Source: Ruminococcaceae bacterium UBA7217
Lineage (GTDB): Bacteria; Bacillota; Clostridia; Oscillospirales; Acutalibacteraceae
Direction: 5' to 3'
Assembly (NCBI GenBank): GCA_002490425.1
Contig: DKTZ01000013.1
Location: forward strand, 11,518-62,308
Length of the DNA stretch: 50,791 nucleotides
Shown: positions 23,717 through 32,888 of the stretch, one piece after another
Layout: every line of letters begins with the position of its first letter
Numbering within the stretch: the stretch's first letter is position 1
Position numbers and translations under genes: made by a program
Notes under the pieces: generated by a model
What the model was told of the DNA's origin: nothing
Databases searched by the model: none
Seen by the model: only the letters and a program-made list of their open reading frames with translations

Positions 23717-24859
23717 CTAAAAAGTCCAATACTTTGATATTAAAAATCCCGGTACGGCAACTACTGCAAAAAACGCTAAGCTGATAAGAGTAAACGTTTT
23801 AATGAATTTTCTTCCGTTTTCGGGGTATTCACGTACATAAATTCTGTAATTTATTACCGAGGCAAGCGAACCGATGAGCGAGCAAAGCCCTGCTGTGTCA
23901 ACGCCGTACAAAAGTGCCGCTAAATTTTTCGTAAACGGATAAAGCACAATAGATGCAGGCACATTTGAAATAATCTGACTTAAAAGTATGCCCCAAACAT
24001 ATTCATGTCCGCCGACCGAGCTTGTGAGAAAGCCTGAAATCCTGCTGTTTGCCGCAATGGATGATGAAAAAACGAAAAAGCAAAAGAATGTCAGAATCAA
24101 AACGTAATCGGTCTTTATGAGTATTTCTCTGTCAAACACAAGCACCGCGCAAAGAACAACCGCCGACACACCGAGATAATACGGCGTTCTCGTTAAAACA
24201 GTAAAAATAATCATAACAAAAAGGCACAGATAAATCAACCTCTGTCTTTTTCTTTTCGGATTCCATTCCTCTGTAATATTTCCCTGCCATTCTATTTTCT
24301 CTTTCAAATCTTTTCTGTAAAGAACAATAATAAAAATACTCAGCAGTACGGCGGACGAAGCCCAGAGCGGCGACATATGCAAAATAAACGAGCCTGCCGA
24401 AACGCCCGATTTTCCGTATAAAAAAAGATTTTGCGGACTTCCGAACGGGAGCAGAAGCGAACCTCTTATCGCCGCAATATTTTCCATTGAAATAACAGGA
24501 AGTATGTATTTTTCTTTGCCGCCCGAGCGGAAAAGAATTACCGTAAGCGGTACAAAAATTATAAGCGAAACATCATTCGTCACAAACATTGACGAAAAGA
24601 AAACGCCGAAAATCAGGAAAAAAGAAAGTCCCAAAATTCCGCCGATTTTTTCGGCAAATTTAAGTATCGGTCTGAAAATATTCTCTTTTTTAAAGCCCTC
24701 AAGAACCGTCAGCATCATAAACAGCGTTACAAGCGTGCGCCAATCTATGCTTTTAAGCAAATCGGCATTCGGCGGTGAAATGAACAGCGAAACCGCCGCA
24801 GCGGCAACAGCCGCTGTCAGCATAAGTTCTTTTTTAAGAAAATCAGTAACCCTTTTCAT
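23717..24859 (-). CDS. Anion permease, ArsB/SLC13-like
   Basis: About 380 residues with roughly eleven membrane segments. The N-terminal half has WRTLVTLFMMLTVLEGF and FLIFGVFFSSMFVTNDVSLIIFVPL, where TNDVSL is the hallmark of the ion-transporter (ArsB/NhaD/SLC13) superfamily; the second half repeats the fold with SQIISNVPASIVLYPF. Substrate is not clear: arsenite, phosphate or dicarboxylate are the family choices. ATG 24859 is preferred because AAAAGGGC precedes it; an ATG at 24877 is also open. Confidence 0.8.
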   Translation of the reverse strand: MKRVTDFLKKELMLTAAVAAAAVSLFISPPNADLLKSIDWRTLVTLFMMLTVLEGFKKENIFRPILKFAEKIGGILGLSFFLIFGVFFSSMFVTNDVSLIIFVPLTVILFRSGGKEKYILPVISMENIAAIRGSLLLPFGSPQNLFLYGKSGVSAGSFILHMSPLWASSAVLLSIFIIVLYRKDLKEKIEWQGNITEEWNPKRKRQRLIYLCLFVMIIFTVLTRTPYYLGVSAVVLCAVLVFDREILIKTDYVLILTFFCFFVFSSSIAANSRISGFLTSSVGGHEYVWGILLSQIISNVPASIVLYPFTKNLAALLYGVDTAGLCSLIGSLASVINYRIYVREYPENGRKFIKTFTLISLAFFAVVAVPGFLISKYWTF

Positions 24860-24990
24860 AATCTGCCCTTTTATCAAAATATCCGCTGTTTTCGGTATAT
24901 CATAGCCGATTTGTTTTATCAGCGTTTATGTTCTGAATATTATAAACTTATTTAAATGCAATTTCAACCCGAATTTTATGTCCTTTGCGG

Positions 24991-25503
24991 TTAATCCCTC
25001 AGGCTGAACTCCCACTTACAGCAACAGCTCTCGTCCGTAACATCAGGATAACAGCTGAGGCACTTACATTCAATTCTGTCATCAATTGTTTTAGCAAAAC
25101 CGCTGTATTCTACAATACCTACCGATTTGCACGGGTGGTATGGCATACCCTTGCGCTCCCTGGCGGTCTGAACACGGCATTTTTTCATTGTATAAATAAG
25201 TTTTCCGTTAATATATTCAAAGGTTGCTTCGTTGAGGTTTGCATAAAAACGGAGCTTTAAGGCTTTTTCCAGCCCTTCAAGACCCGAATGTTCCCCGAGT
25301 CCCAAAAAATCCTTAATCCTTTTTGCCTCGATAACGGTAAACCGCTCCCACGCATTTTTATCGTGAAGCATCGCTTTGTCCATTCCGTCAATTTTTTCAA
25401 CCGACTGAAACCAAACACCGTCAAGAGCAAGCCAGTTTTTTGAATATATTTCTATAAGCCTTATCAGCTCTTCCTTTGAAAATTCCGAAAGCTCGCTATT
25501 CAC
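24991..25503 (-). CDS. DUF6125-type cysteine-containing protein
   Basis: A 170-residue protein, probably starting with GTG (RBS AAAGGTGG). The N-terminal part is helical (SKEELIRLIEIYSKNWLALDGVWF). The end carries a cysteine set (KKCRVQTARERKGMPYHPCKSVG, CKCLSCYP and ESCCCKWEF) that could bind a metal or cluster. This pattern fits DUF6125 proteins common in anaerobes, of unknown function. It stands alone, with a repeat element downstream. Confidence 0.75.
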   Translation of the reverse strand: MNSELSEFSKEELIRLIEIYSKNWLALDGVWFQSVEKIDGMDKAMLHDKNAWERFTVIEAKRIKDFLGLGEHSGLEGLEKALKLRFYANLNEATFEYINGKLIYTMKKCRVQTARERKGMPYHPCKSVGIVEYSGFAKTIDDRIECKCLSCYPDVTDESCCCKWEFSLRD

Positions 25504-25540
25504 AGATTTTGCCCACCTTTTATCTTAATATTTACTTCTG

Positions 25541-25586
25541 CCCCATCTGACGAGGGGGCTGTCAGCGAAGCTGACTGGGGGAGAGA
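25541..25586. repeat. Inverted repeat, left of DUF559 gene
   Basis: It contains ATCTGACGAGGGGG and a GTCAGC-GAA-GCTGAC hairpin and ends GGGGGAGAGA. It is an inverted counterpart of 25938-25991. It provides the stop codon and the last residues of the DUF559 protein. Confidence 0.7.
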
Positions 25587-25930
25587 TTTTTAACCTCGCG
25601 GTCAATATATTCACAAACATTGTGAAAATTATTATCAATCTCAATATTACAAATTCTTATAACTTTAAGTCCGTATTTTTCTAATATTTTTGTGCGCTTG
25701 TTGTCATATTCCTGTTGCTCTTCAGTATAGTGTCCGCCACCATCTAACTCAATGACAAGATGTGCCTTTGCACAGTAAAAATCAACAATATAATTATCAA
25801 TAACCTTTTGTCTTTGAAAGCGAATAGGATAATCTCGCAAAAAGTAATTCCAAAGCTTAATTTCCCAAGGCGTCATATTTTTCCGATTTGCCTTTGCAAG
25901 CTTTATTAAATCTTTATTATAAGGAAGCAT
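25562..25930 (-). CDS. DUF559 endonuclease-domain protein
   Basis: A 122-residue protein of the DUF559/Vsr-like nuclease group (PD-(D/E)XK superfamily): MTPWEIKLWNYFLRDY, FQRQKVIDNYIVDFYC (with the conserved Asp), LVIELDGGGHY (E and D of the active site) and KVIRICNIEI are all in place. These small proteins are found next to repeats in many gut Clostridia. Here the ribosome site (GGGAGAGA) lies in the right inverted repeat and the end LSPSQLR is coded by the left one, so gene and repeats behave as one unit. DNA nicking in its own spread is a hypothesis. It would act in the cytoplasm. Confidence 0.88.
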   Translation of the reverse strand: MLPYNKDLIKLAKANRKNMTPWEIKLWNYFLRDYPIRFQRQKVIDNYIVDFYCAKAHLVIELDGGGHYTEEQQEYDNKRTKILEKYGLKVIRICNIEIDNNFHNVCEYIDREVKNLSPSQLR

Positions 25931-25937
25931 TTATTTG

Positions 25938-25991
25938 TCTCTCCCTCCGACAAAATCAATGATTTTGTCACCTCCCTCGTCAGAGGGAGGA
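25938..25991. repeat. Inverted repeat, right of DUF559 gene
   Basis: Begins TCTCTCCCTCCGAC, with a GACAAAATCA-ATGATTTTGTC hairpin and the sequence CCCTCGTCAGAGGGAG. Its reverse complement aligns with 25541-25586 (TCTGACGAGGG ... GGGAGAGA). It contains the ribosome site of the DUF559 gene. Confidence 0.7.
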
Positions 25992-26037
25992 TTATTTTAG
26001 CACCGTGAGAAGCAAGTCAAAAATTAAAAAAATTGAA

Positions 26038-26511
26038 CTAATTTCGCAACTGTTCTTTTATAAATTTAATTTTATCAGAATCTTTTTTGTTTCTTATTTC
26101 TGTTCTGTATCCGTCCTTTGCCGAGGCGGTATAAACCTTTAAATACTGTTCCAAAGACAGCAGTTTGAAACGGGTATTTTCCTTTTTTATTTCCGCTATG
26201 TCAGATATACAAATATCCGCAAAAGGCTCTAAATCTTCTATCCCTGCATAGGAATAGTGAACTCCGTTTTTGTCAAACGTATGCTCGCTTTCATCTGTGA
26301 GCACATACCCGTTTTTCTCAAGAAGTTTCTTAAACCCGACCCATTTTTCAGTGATAAAAACTTCGGGTATCAAAATATCAATATCATCAACATTTAAGTT
26401 TTTGCCCGTCAAATATTCCAGCCCCAGAGAGCCGTACATCAGCGGTATAATCCCCAATTCTTCTGACATCAGCCGGGCATTTTCAAAAAATACCTGTATT
26501 TTCTCAATCAT
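26038..26511 (-). CDS. Nucleotidyltransferase-fold protein
   Basis: A 157-residue protein with a polymerase-beta-type nucleotidyltransferase pattern: GSLGLEYLTG then DDIDILIPE (metal-binding D-x-D) and a later acidic strand (FADICISDI). Such small proteins are in the MNT/AbiEii-like group and may be an antitoxin-like AMP transferase or a nucleotide transferase for small molecules. No HEPN partner is adjacent. The family assignment is by motif only. Confidence 0.6.
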   Translation of the reverse strand: MIEKIQVFFENARLMSEELGIIPLMYGSLGLEYLTGKNLNVDDIDILIPEVFITEKWVGFKKLLEKNGYVLTDESEHTFDKNGVHYSYAGIEDLEPFADICISDIAEIKKENTRFKLLSLEQYLKVYTASAKDGYRTEIRNKKDSDKIKFIKEQLRN

Positions 26512-26536
26512 AATATTCTTTCCGTAAAATCAAAAT

Positions 26537-26863
26537 TCACTTTTTCTGTTTCTCTATGGCAATTGATGATACAATCGCATACACTACCACTGCAATTTCA
26601 ACCGCTGTTCCCAAATAAAAGAGCCATTTCGTTTGCAATATCATTTCTATCGCATTTATTAAGAAGATAATTCCGATTAAAGCAAATACAATTCCCGACT
26701 GTTTGTAGTGCGGTTTTTTATCCATGGTTTCCCTATCTTGCTTTGATGCACCGATATATGCATTGTTGAACAGAAAGCCTTTTTCCCTAAACTGCAAAAT
26801 GCTTATTACAAAACAGACGGCTGATATTATGCCTAATACAATCGCCCCGATTATTTTTACCAT
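26537..26863 (-). CDS. DUF3784 membrane protein
   Basis: A 108-residue protein with three membrane segments (about 3-23, 55-75, 78-100). The conserved loop KGFLFNNAYIGASKQDRETMDKKP between the first two helices is typical of DUF3784, whose function is unknown. AAGGAGATG precedes the start region. Confidence 0.72.
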   Translation of the reverse strand: MVKIIGAIVLGIISAVCFVISILQFREKGFLFNNAYIGASKQDRETMDKKPHYKQSGIVFALIGIIFLINAIEMILQTKWLFYLGTAVEIAVVVYAIVSSIAIEKQKK

Positions 26864-26999
26864 AGCATCATCTCCTTAACAATCCAATTCTGTTTTTAAA
26901 TTCGTGACATCACCGCTATGCACTAAACATAGCAGGATATGACAAAATGAACATCATATTTCTATTTTTTTATGTCTTTTCTTTCAAAGAAATATATCT

Positions 27000-27428
27000 T
27001 TATTTCCCTGTTACTTTTCTTATTTCTTTTAACAAAGCAGGTTGTATTTCGGGATATGTCCAATCTGTCGGTAAATTATCTGTAATAACAATTTTCTCTA
27101 TTTCACAGTGAAGCTCATTTTCAAATTCTGAAATATCGGCATAATACAGCATACCAAAGGTTTCATTTCCGTCAAAATTATTCGGAGCTGTCACGGAATA
27201 CAAGCAAACAGGTCTAATTTCAAACCGAATTGCTCCCGTTTCCTCATATAATTCTCTTTTAGCCGTAGCAAGAATGTCCTCGCCATTTTCTCTGTGACCG
27301 CCGGGCATTTCCAATGTGCTTCTGTTTTTGTGCTTACAGAAAACCCATTTGCCGTTTGTCTTAGCCGCAATAACGGCAAATTTTAGTAAATTATCATCTA
27401 TGCTGTCATAGAATCTTACTTCTGTCAT
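27000..27428 (-). CDS. NUDIX hydrolase
   Basis: A 142-residue NUDIX protein. The box GGHRENGEDILATAKRELYE followed by ETG (about residues 43-65) fits Gx5Ex7REUXEE with all catalytic glutamates. These enzymes remove pyrophosphate from nucleoside diphosphate derivatives; MutT-like or 7,8-dihydro-oxo substrates are possible. It follows rlmD by 15 bases on the same strand. Confidence 0.88.
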   Translation of the reverse strand: MTEVRFYDSIDDNLLKFAVIAAKTNGKWVFCKHKNRSTLEMPGGHRENGEDILATAKRELYEETGAIRFEIRPVCLYSVTAPNNFDGNETFGMLYYADISEFENELHCEIEKIVITDNLPTDWTYPEIQPALLKEIRKVTGK

Positions 27429-27442
27429 TCACATTTTCTCCA

Positions 27443-28798
27443 CTACTTATCAATTTTTGTCATCACCGCCAAGCATTCCACATGGCTTGTTCTCGGGAAC
27501 ATATCGACGGGGGTTGCTTCAGTCGGTTCATAGCCGAGGTCTTTTAGAATTGCGCAGTCGCGCGCTTGTGTCGAAACGTCACAGGAAATATATACTATTC
27601 GGTCGGGGTTCATTTCTGCGACACAGGCGAGTACCTCTCTACTGCACCCTTTTCTGGGCGGGTCAAGCAAAACAACATCGGGTTTAATATCTTTATCCCG
27701 AAGCATTTTAACTGCCGCACTCGCATCCGCACAGTAAAATTCTGAGTTTCTGATGCCGTTTCGCTCGGCATTTTTCTTTGCGTCCTCCACCGCCTCGGGA
27801 ATAATCTCAACGCCGATAACCCTTTTTGCCTTATGAGCCATTGAAAGCCCTATTGTTCCCGCTCCGCAGTAAAGGTCAATCACCGTTTCACTGCCCGTAA
27901 GTGCAGCATATTCCGCCGCTCTTTTGTAAAGGGCTTCTGCTCCGTCATGATTTACCTGATAAAACGACAGCGGTGAAAGCTCTATTTCAACTCCGCAGAG
28001 CGTATCGCTGATTTTCTCACTTCCCCAAATCGTTTTAACTCTATCGCCCAAAATCACATTGGTGTTTTCGGTATTGACATTCAACGCTATGCTTGCCATT
28101 CCCGTGATTTTTGAAAGCTCGCCTATCAGCCGTTCCTCGTTCGGCACACTTTCACCGTTCACAACAAGACAGACCATTATTTCGCCCGAAACAAATCCTT
28201 TGCGAATATAAATATGGCGTAAAAGCCCTTCGCCCGTTTCGCTGTTCCACACGGAAACGTGATTTTCAAATATCCATTTACGGATAATTTCCGTTATTTC
28301 GGCAAATTCCGCAGGCTGTAAAAGGCAGTCCTCAGCGTCAATTATTCTGTGAGAGCGGTTGGCATAAAAGCCGATATTAACGCCGTTTGCCGTTCTTCCC
28401 ACAGGGTACTCCGCCTTATTTCTGTACCGCTCCGTATTCGCCGTAATAATTTCTTTTACGGGAATGTCAATGTGCCCGATTCGCAAAAAAGCGTCTTTCA
28501 CCTTTTGCATTTTAATACGCTTTTCGGTCTCATAGCTTATGTGCCTGTAAACACAGCCGCCGCACTGTTTAAAATACGGGCAGTCGACCTCTGTTCTGTC
28601 CTTTGACGGGGTTAAAATTTCCACGATTTTGCCGACTGCATAGGTCTTTTTCGCCTTTATTATGTGAACGAGAAGCTCATCTCCCTCGGCCGCACCCGAT
28701 ACAAAAACCGCCTGTCCGTCATACCGTCCTACTCCGCTCCCCTCTGAGGAAACCGAGTCAATATGAAGTTTTATTTCCTGATTTTTTGAAAGTGGCAT
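27443..28798 (-). CDS. rlmD: 23S rRNA (uracil-C5) methyltransferase, RlmD/RumA type
   Basis: About 451 residues. An N-terminal TRAM domain (KNQEIKLHIDSVSSEGSGVG) is followed by an iron-sulfur site (CPYFKQCGGCVYRH) and the methyltransferase core: QVNHDGAEALY, DLYCGAGTIGLS (SAM-binding), DPPRKGCSREVL with the region of the catalytic residues, and YISCDVSTQARDCAIL with the catalytic cysteine. It makes m5U in 23S rRNA. ATG 28798 is chosen: it overlaps the stop of the cyclase-like gene (TGATG). The open frame runs further upstream but without a ribosome site. Confidence 0.93.
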   Translation of the reverse strand: MPLSKNQEIKLHIDSVSSEGSGVGRYDGQAVFVSGAAEGDELLVHIIKAKKTYAVGKIVEILTPSKDRTEVDCPYFKQCGGCVYRHISYETEKRIKMQKVKDAFLRIGHIDIPVKEIITANTERYRNKAEYPVGRTANGVNIGFYANRSHRIIDAEDCLLQPAEFAEITEIIRKWIFENHVSVWNSETGEGLLRHIYIRKGFVSGEIMVCLVVNGESVPNEERLIGELSKITGMASIALNVNTENTNVILGDRVKTIWGSEKISDTLCGVEIELSPLSFYQVNHDGAEALYKRAAEYAALTGSETVIDLYCGAGTIGLSMAHKAKRVIGVEIIPEAVEDAKKNAERNGIRNSEFYCADASAAVKMLRDKDIKPDVVLLDPPRKGCSREVLACVAEMNPDRIVYISCDVSTQARDCAILKDLGYEPTEATPVDMFPRTSHVECLAVMTKIDK

Positions 28799-29406
28799 CA
28801 ATGTTTCTCTCCGCTCCAGAAAATGTAGTCCGAAATTAAAAGCGCTCTGCACGGCGCCGCCTCTGCTCCCTCAATTTTAAGCGGCGGCGCAACAAGAAAA
28901 TAGTCGCCCTCTTTAATGTTTTTAAGGTCAAGCCCCTCTAAAATTGCAATGTTATCTGCCAAAAGCGCCCTGTGAGTCCGTCCGCCCGACTCTGCCGTTT
29001 CAATCGACTGCGCATCAGTTCCCACCAAATAACAGCCGAGCACCGAAAGAATTGTTGCGGCAGTTTCATGTAAAAACGCCTTGCCGTTTGATTTTATAAG
29101 GATTCTTTTCGTATTTCTCGGGAAATAACGCTCCACTATATCGCCCGTAATTATCCCCTCGGGCACTTCGACCACAACACACGGACCGACGAACGCTGTG
29201 GGGTCAACAGACGAAATGTCACTGCCGTCGCTGAAGAAATGGAGCGGTGCATCAATGTGCGTTCCGTTGTGCAGGCACATTGAAATCTCACTCAAATTGT
29301 ATTCGGCGCCCTTTTCAATCTCCGCAACTTTTTTAAGCCTCGGCTCAGGGTCACCGGGGTAAACCTCAGCTGATAAAATGTCTCTTGAAATGTCAAATAT
29401 TTTCAT
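28798..29406 (-). CDS. Cyclase-family metal hydrolase
   Basis: A 202-residue protein of the cyclase/kynurenine-formamidase family. The metal motif HNGTHIDAPLHF (HxGTHxDxPxH) is intact, and YPGDPEP and a later DAQSIE / EGLDL set match. The substrate is unclear; N-formylkynurenine is the known one, but no tryptophan degradation genes are nearby. It is coupled to rlmD by a TGATG overlap and overlaps the rlmA-like gene before it by 14 bases, so these three genes are one transcript. Confidence 0.85.
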   Translation of the reverse strand: MKIFDISRDILSAEVYPGDPEPRLKKVAEIEKGAEYNLSEISMCLHNGTHIDAPLHFFSDGSDISSVDPTAFVGPCVVVEVPEGIITGDIVERYFPRNTKRILIKSNGKAFLHETAATILSVLGCYLVGTDAQSIETAESGGRTHRALLADNIAILEGLDLKNIKEGDYFLVAPPLKIEGAEAAPCRALLISDYIFWSGEKH

Positions 29407-30241
29407 TGCTTTTCCTCTCCTCTTTCTTATATACTAAAAAGTCAAACTGTATTTCAGTTTCAATTTCGCCCTTTAGACGAATTTTATCTATCGCTGAAAG
29501 CTCTGTTTTATAATAATACGGAGTCATTTTGAAAAGGTCAACCGCCTCTTCACCCGAAACGGTTATCGCTCCTGTGGCAGAGCATCTGTCTGTTAACCGA
29601 AAGCCATTATACATCGTGTCTTTTTTAGTATTCTCATACGGCTCATCATAGACCGCCTCTTTAAGCCCCATAAGATGCCGAACGCCGGGGACTGCATAAA
29701 TTAAATAACCGTTCGGTTTTAAAATTCTGCAAAATTCTTTTTCTACCATAGGCGAAAAAATTGCAAGTGCAATGTCCGCCGTATTTTCTTTCACGGGAAT
29801 GTCAAAGGTGCTGGCAACCGCAAGGGAAATTTGCTTGTATTTTCCTGCGGCGGCTTTAACCGCTTCTTTGGAAATATCAAAGCCGAAAAGTTCATAGTTA
29901 ATTTTTAACTTATCAAGTTGTTCGCACAGTCTGCCGTCATAATACCCCTCGCCGCAGCCGCAATCTATAATAGTTGTTTTTTGACTATTTGCTGAAAGTA
30001 CGGCAACAATTTCATTCAGTTTATCCGAAAAAATCTCATATTTTCCGCCTTCAAGAAAACGGCGGCGGCTTAATACCATTTCACGTGAATCACCGGGGGA
30101 CACCGAATGACGCTTATTCGGCATAAGCAAATTAACATAGCCCTGCCGTGCCACGTCAAAGGAATGACCGTTTTTGCAGACAAGAGCGTTTGCAGTTTTA
30201 TTCAGTTGTTCCTTGCATTTGGGACAAATAAAAAGTGACAT
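29393..30241 (-). CDS. rlmA: 23S rRNA (guanine-N1) methyltransferase, RlmA type
   Basis: A 282-residue protein. The zinc finger has CPKC near the start and a later C and H (FICPKCKEQLN, ALVCKNGHSFDV). It is followed by the family segment GYVNLLMPNKRHSVSPGDS and a class I methyltransferase domain (IIDCGCGEGYYDGRL, FGFDISKEAV). This is the RlmA(I/II) layout, methylating G745 or G748 of 23S rRNA. RlmA(II)-type enzymes add resistance to tylosin in producers; here it is likely housekeeping. Its 5' side is bordered by a palindromic repeat. Confidence 0.88.
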   Translation of the reverse strand: MSLFICPKCKEQLNKTANALVCKNGHSFDVARQGYVNLLMPNKRHSVSPGDSREMVLSRRRFLEGGKYEIFSDKLNEIVAVLSANSQKTTIIDCGCGEGYYDGRLCEQLDKLKINYELFGFDISKEAVKAAAGKYKQISLAVASTFDIPVKENTADIALAIFSPMVEKEFCRILKPNGYLIYAVPGVRHLMGLKEAVYDEPYENTKKDTMYNGFRLTDRCSATGAITVSGEEAVDLFKMTPYYYKTELSAIDKIRLKGEIETEIQFDFLVYKKEERKSNENI

Positions 30242-30264
30242 TTTAACCTCAATTTTAATAGGAC

Positions 30265-30349
30265 TGTAGGAACAGCTTGTTCCCGCCGTTTTGAACTTTT
30301 ATTTAACAAATAGTTTATCCGCGGAACGCCGAGGTCGTCGTTCCCTACA
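30265..30349. repeat. Palindromic repeat (TGTAGG...CCTACA)
   Basis: The outer stem TGTAGG/CCTACA encloses GGAACA-GCT-TGTTCC (30269-30283) and GGAACG...CGTTCC (30323-30344). Intergenic, no coding potential. Confidence 0.6.
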
Positions 30350-30423
30350 AATTCCACTCTCTCAATGGATGCAGATTTCCAGCGTAGACCTCTGCTTCCC
30401 CCCAAGGGGAAGCCAAAACACAA

Positions 30424-30448
30424 ACGGTGGGAGAATACCCCCACCGCC
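30424..30448 (-). terminator. Terminator after leuS
   Basis: Minus-strand stem GGTGGGGG/CTCCCACC with loop TATT, followed by GTTTGTGTTTTGG, just past the leuS stop codon. Confidence 0.55.
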
Positions 30449-30459
30449 CTGATTATCTT

Positions 30460-32868
30460 TTATTTTGCAACAATATTTACAAGCTTACCTTTAACATAGA
30501 TTTCTTTGATGATATTTTTGCCGCTTATTTCTTCTGCAATTTTTTCATCGTTTTTCGCTAAAGTAATTGCATCTTCATTTGAAATGTCCGTCGGAACAGT
30601 AAGCTTTGCGCGGATTTTTCCGTTAATCTGAACAACGATTTCAACTGAATCGTCAATGCATTTTGACTCGTCATAGCTCGGCCATACGCCGTCCTTTGCA
30701 AGCATTTCGCCGAAATTCTGCTGTGACCAAATTTCCTCTGTAATATGGGGGGCAAACGGACTTGCAAGCAAAATAAACGTTTTAAGCTCTGCTTTGTTTA
30801 TCTTGCCGTTGTCGTAAATTTTGTTAAGAAGCGTCATAAGTGCGGCGATTGCGGTATTGAATTTCATACCTTCAATATCCTCGCTGACCTTTTTAACGGT
30901 CTTGTGAAAAGCACTTGAAAGCTCTTTTGAATATTCGTCGCCGTCTGTGAGAATTTCCTGAAGATTCCAAATTCTGTCAACAAATCTCTTACAGCCCTTA
31001 ACGCTCGACTCGCTCCACGGAGCCGCCTGCTCATAATCGCCCATAAACAGTACGTAAGTACGAAGAACGTCTGCGCCGTAAACATCAACAACCTCATTCG
31101 GGTCAATGACATTTCCTCTCGATTTACTCATTTTAACGCCGTCAGGGCCTAAAATAAGTCCCTGTGCGGTTCTCTTTAAATACGGCTCGGGGAACGGAAC
31201 TGCGCCGATGTCATAAAGGAATCTGTGCCAGAATCTTGAATAGATAAGGTGGCGTGTAACGTGCTCCATTCCTCCGTTGTACCAGTCAACAGGACCCCAA
31301 TAGCTAAGCTTTTCGGGACTTGCCAAAGCCTTTGTGTTGTGCGGGTCAATGTAACGCAGGAAATACCACGAAGAACCTGCCCACTGGGGCATTGTGTCGG
31401 TTTCACGCTTTGCGTCTCCGCCGCATTTCGGGCATTTGCAATTAACAAATGCATCAATTTTTGCAAGCGGGCTTTCGCCGTCCTGACCGGGTTCAAAATT
31501 TTCAACCTCAGGAAGCTTAAGCGGTAATTCTTCATAGGGCACTGCAACCATTCCGCACTCAGGGCAGTGAACAATCGGAATAGGCTCGCCCCAATAACGC
31601 TGACGGTTAAATGCCCAGTCCTTCATTTTGTACTGAACGCCGCCCTCACCGATGCCTTTTTCGGAGAGGTAGTCAATCATCTTTGCAATGGAATCCTTTT
31701 TATTCGTCATACCGTTAAGGAAGCCTGAGTTAACCATTTCGCCGTCGCCTGTGTAAGCCTCTTTAGAAATGTCTCCGCCCTTGATAACCTCAATAATATC
31801 AATACCGAATTTCTTTGCAAAGTCATAGTCACGCTGGTCGTGCGCAGGAACAGCCATAATAGCGCCCGTTCCGTAGCCCATCATAACATAATCGGATATG
31901 TAAATCGGAATATCCTTGCCGTTTACGGGGTTCTTTGCTGTAAATCCCTGAAGCTTTACGCCCGTTTTTTCTTTTACAAGCTGTGTTCTCTCAAATTCTG
32001 TTTTCTTTGCACACTCTGCTCTGTAAGCCTTTACCTCGTCCATATTGCCGATAAGCTCTGCATACTTATCAATAATCGGATGTTCGGGAGCCATAACCAT
32101 AAAGGTTACGCCGAAAAGCGTGTCCGGACGTGTTGTGTAAATTTTAAAGCTCTCGTCAGCCTCATTTACAGAGAATGTAACAAACGCGCCTCTTGATTTG
32201 CCTATCCAGTTCTCCTGCTGGAGCTTAACATTCGGAAGATAATCAACTTCCTTTAAGCCCTCAAGAAGTTTGTCGGCATACTCGGTAATACGCAAATACC
32301 AAACGTCCTTTGATTTCTGAACAATATCGCTGTGGCAGATGTCGCATTTACCGCCCTGTGAATCCTCATTTGAAAGAACAACCTTACAGGACGGGCAGTA
32401 GTTAACTAATGTTTTATCACGGAATGCAAGTCCGTTTTCAAACATTTTAAGGAAAATCCACTGTGTCCATTTGTAATAATCCTCTTGCGTGGTGTCAATT
32501 ACTCTTGTCCAGTCGAACGAAAAGCCTACGCGCTTTAACTGACTTGTGAATTTTTCGATATTCATATCCGTAACCTTTCTCGGATGAATACCTGTTTTAA
32601 TAGCGTAGTTTTCAGTGGGAAGTCCGTAAGCGTCAAAGCCTATGGGGAAAAGAACATTGTAGCCCTGAAGTCTCCTTTTACGGGACACAACCTCAAGACC
32701 CGAATAAGCCTTAATGTGACCTACGTGCATACCTGCACCGCTCGGATACGGAAATTCAACAAGCGCATAAAATTTCTTCTTGTCGGAATTGTCCTGAGCG
32801 TGAAAAACGCCTTCCTCCTCCCATTTTTCCTGCCATTTCGGTTCAACATTTTTAAAATCGTAGTTCAT
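30460..32868 (-). CDS. leuS: Leucyl-tRNA synthetase
   Basis: An 802-residue class Ia synthetase of bacterial type. The HIGH-like motif is PYPSGAGMHVGHIKAYSG (about 38-55). A zinc-binding CPSCK...CDIC segment, the CP1 editing domain (GYGTGAIMAVPAHDQRDYDFA) and a second zinc site (CPECGMVAVP, CKCPKC) follow. KMSKS is present as GVKMSKSRGNV near residue 575. The C-terminal end is the usual anticodon and LS domain. No T-box leader fits upstream: the gene begins only 20 bases after rsfS. Confidence 0.97.
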   Translation of the reverse strand: MNYDFKNVEPKWQEKWEEEGVFHAQDNSDKKKFYALVEFPYPSGAGMHVGHIKAYSGLEVVSRKRRLQGYNVLFPIGFDAYGLPTENYAIKTGIHPRKVTDMNIEKFTSQLKRVGFSFDWTRVIDTTQEDYYKWTQWIFLKMFENGLAFRDKTLVNYCPSCKVVLSNEDSQGGKCDICHSDIVQKSKDVWYLRITEYADKLLEGLKEVDYLPNVKLQQENWIGKSRGAFVTFSVNEADESFKIYTTRPDTLFGVTFMVMAPEHPIIDKYAELIGNMDEVKAYRAECAKKTEFERTQLVKEKTGVKLQGFTAKNPVNGKDIPIYISDYVMMGYGTGAIMAVPAHDQRDYDFAKKFGIDIIEVIKGGDISKEAYTGDGEMVNSGFLNGMTNKKDSIAKMIDYLSEKGIGEGGVQYKMKDWAFNRQRYWGEPIPIVHCPECGMVAVPYEELPLKLPEVENFEPGQDGESPLAKIDAFVNCKCPKCGGDAKRETDTMPQWAGSSWYFLRYIDPHNTKALASPEKLSYWGPVDWYNGGMEHVTRHLIYSRFWHRFLYDIGAVPFPEPYLKRTAQGLILGPDGVKMSKSRGNVIDPNEVVDVYGADVLRTYVLFMGDYEQAAPWSESSVKGCKRFVDRIWNLQEILTDGDEYSKELSSAFHKTVKKVSEDIEGMKFNTAIAALMTLLNKIYDNGKINKAELKTFILLASPFAPHITEEIWSQQNFGEMLAKDGVWPSYDESKCIDDSVEIVVQINGKIRAKLTVPTDISNEDAITLAKNDEKIAEEISGKNIIKEIYVKGKLVNIVAK

Positions 32869-32888
32869 AAATCATTATCCTCTTTTTA

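Noticed and set aside
25541..25991. CRISPR-like repeats around the DUF559 gene
   Set aside because: There are only two inverted copies, no array of direct repeats and no cas genes.
26909..26927. Hairpin GCTATG/CATAGC upstream of the DUF3784 gene
   Set aside because: Short stem with a large AT loop; could be chance.
30202..30444. 80-codon open frame upstream of rlmA
   Set aside because: It runs through the palindromic repeat without a ribosome site or family match.
32869..32888. Possible T-box leader for leuS
   Set aside because: Only 20 bases separate leuS from rsfS and no T-box sequence is seen.
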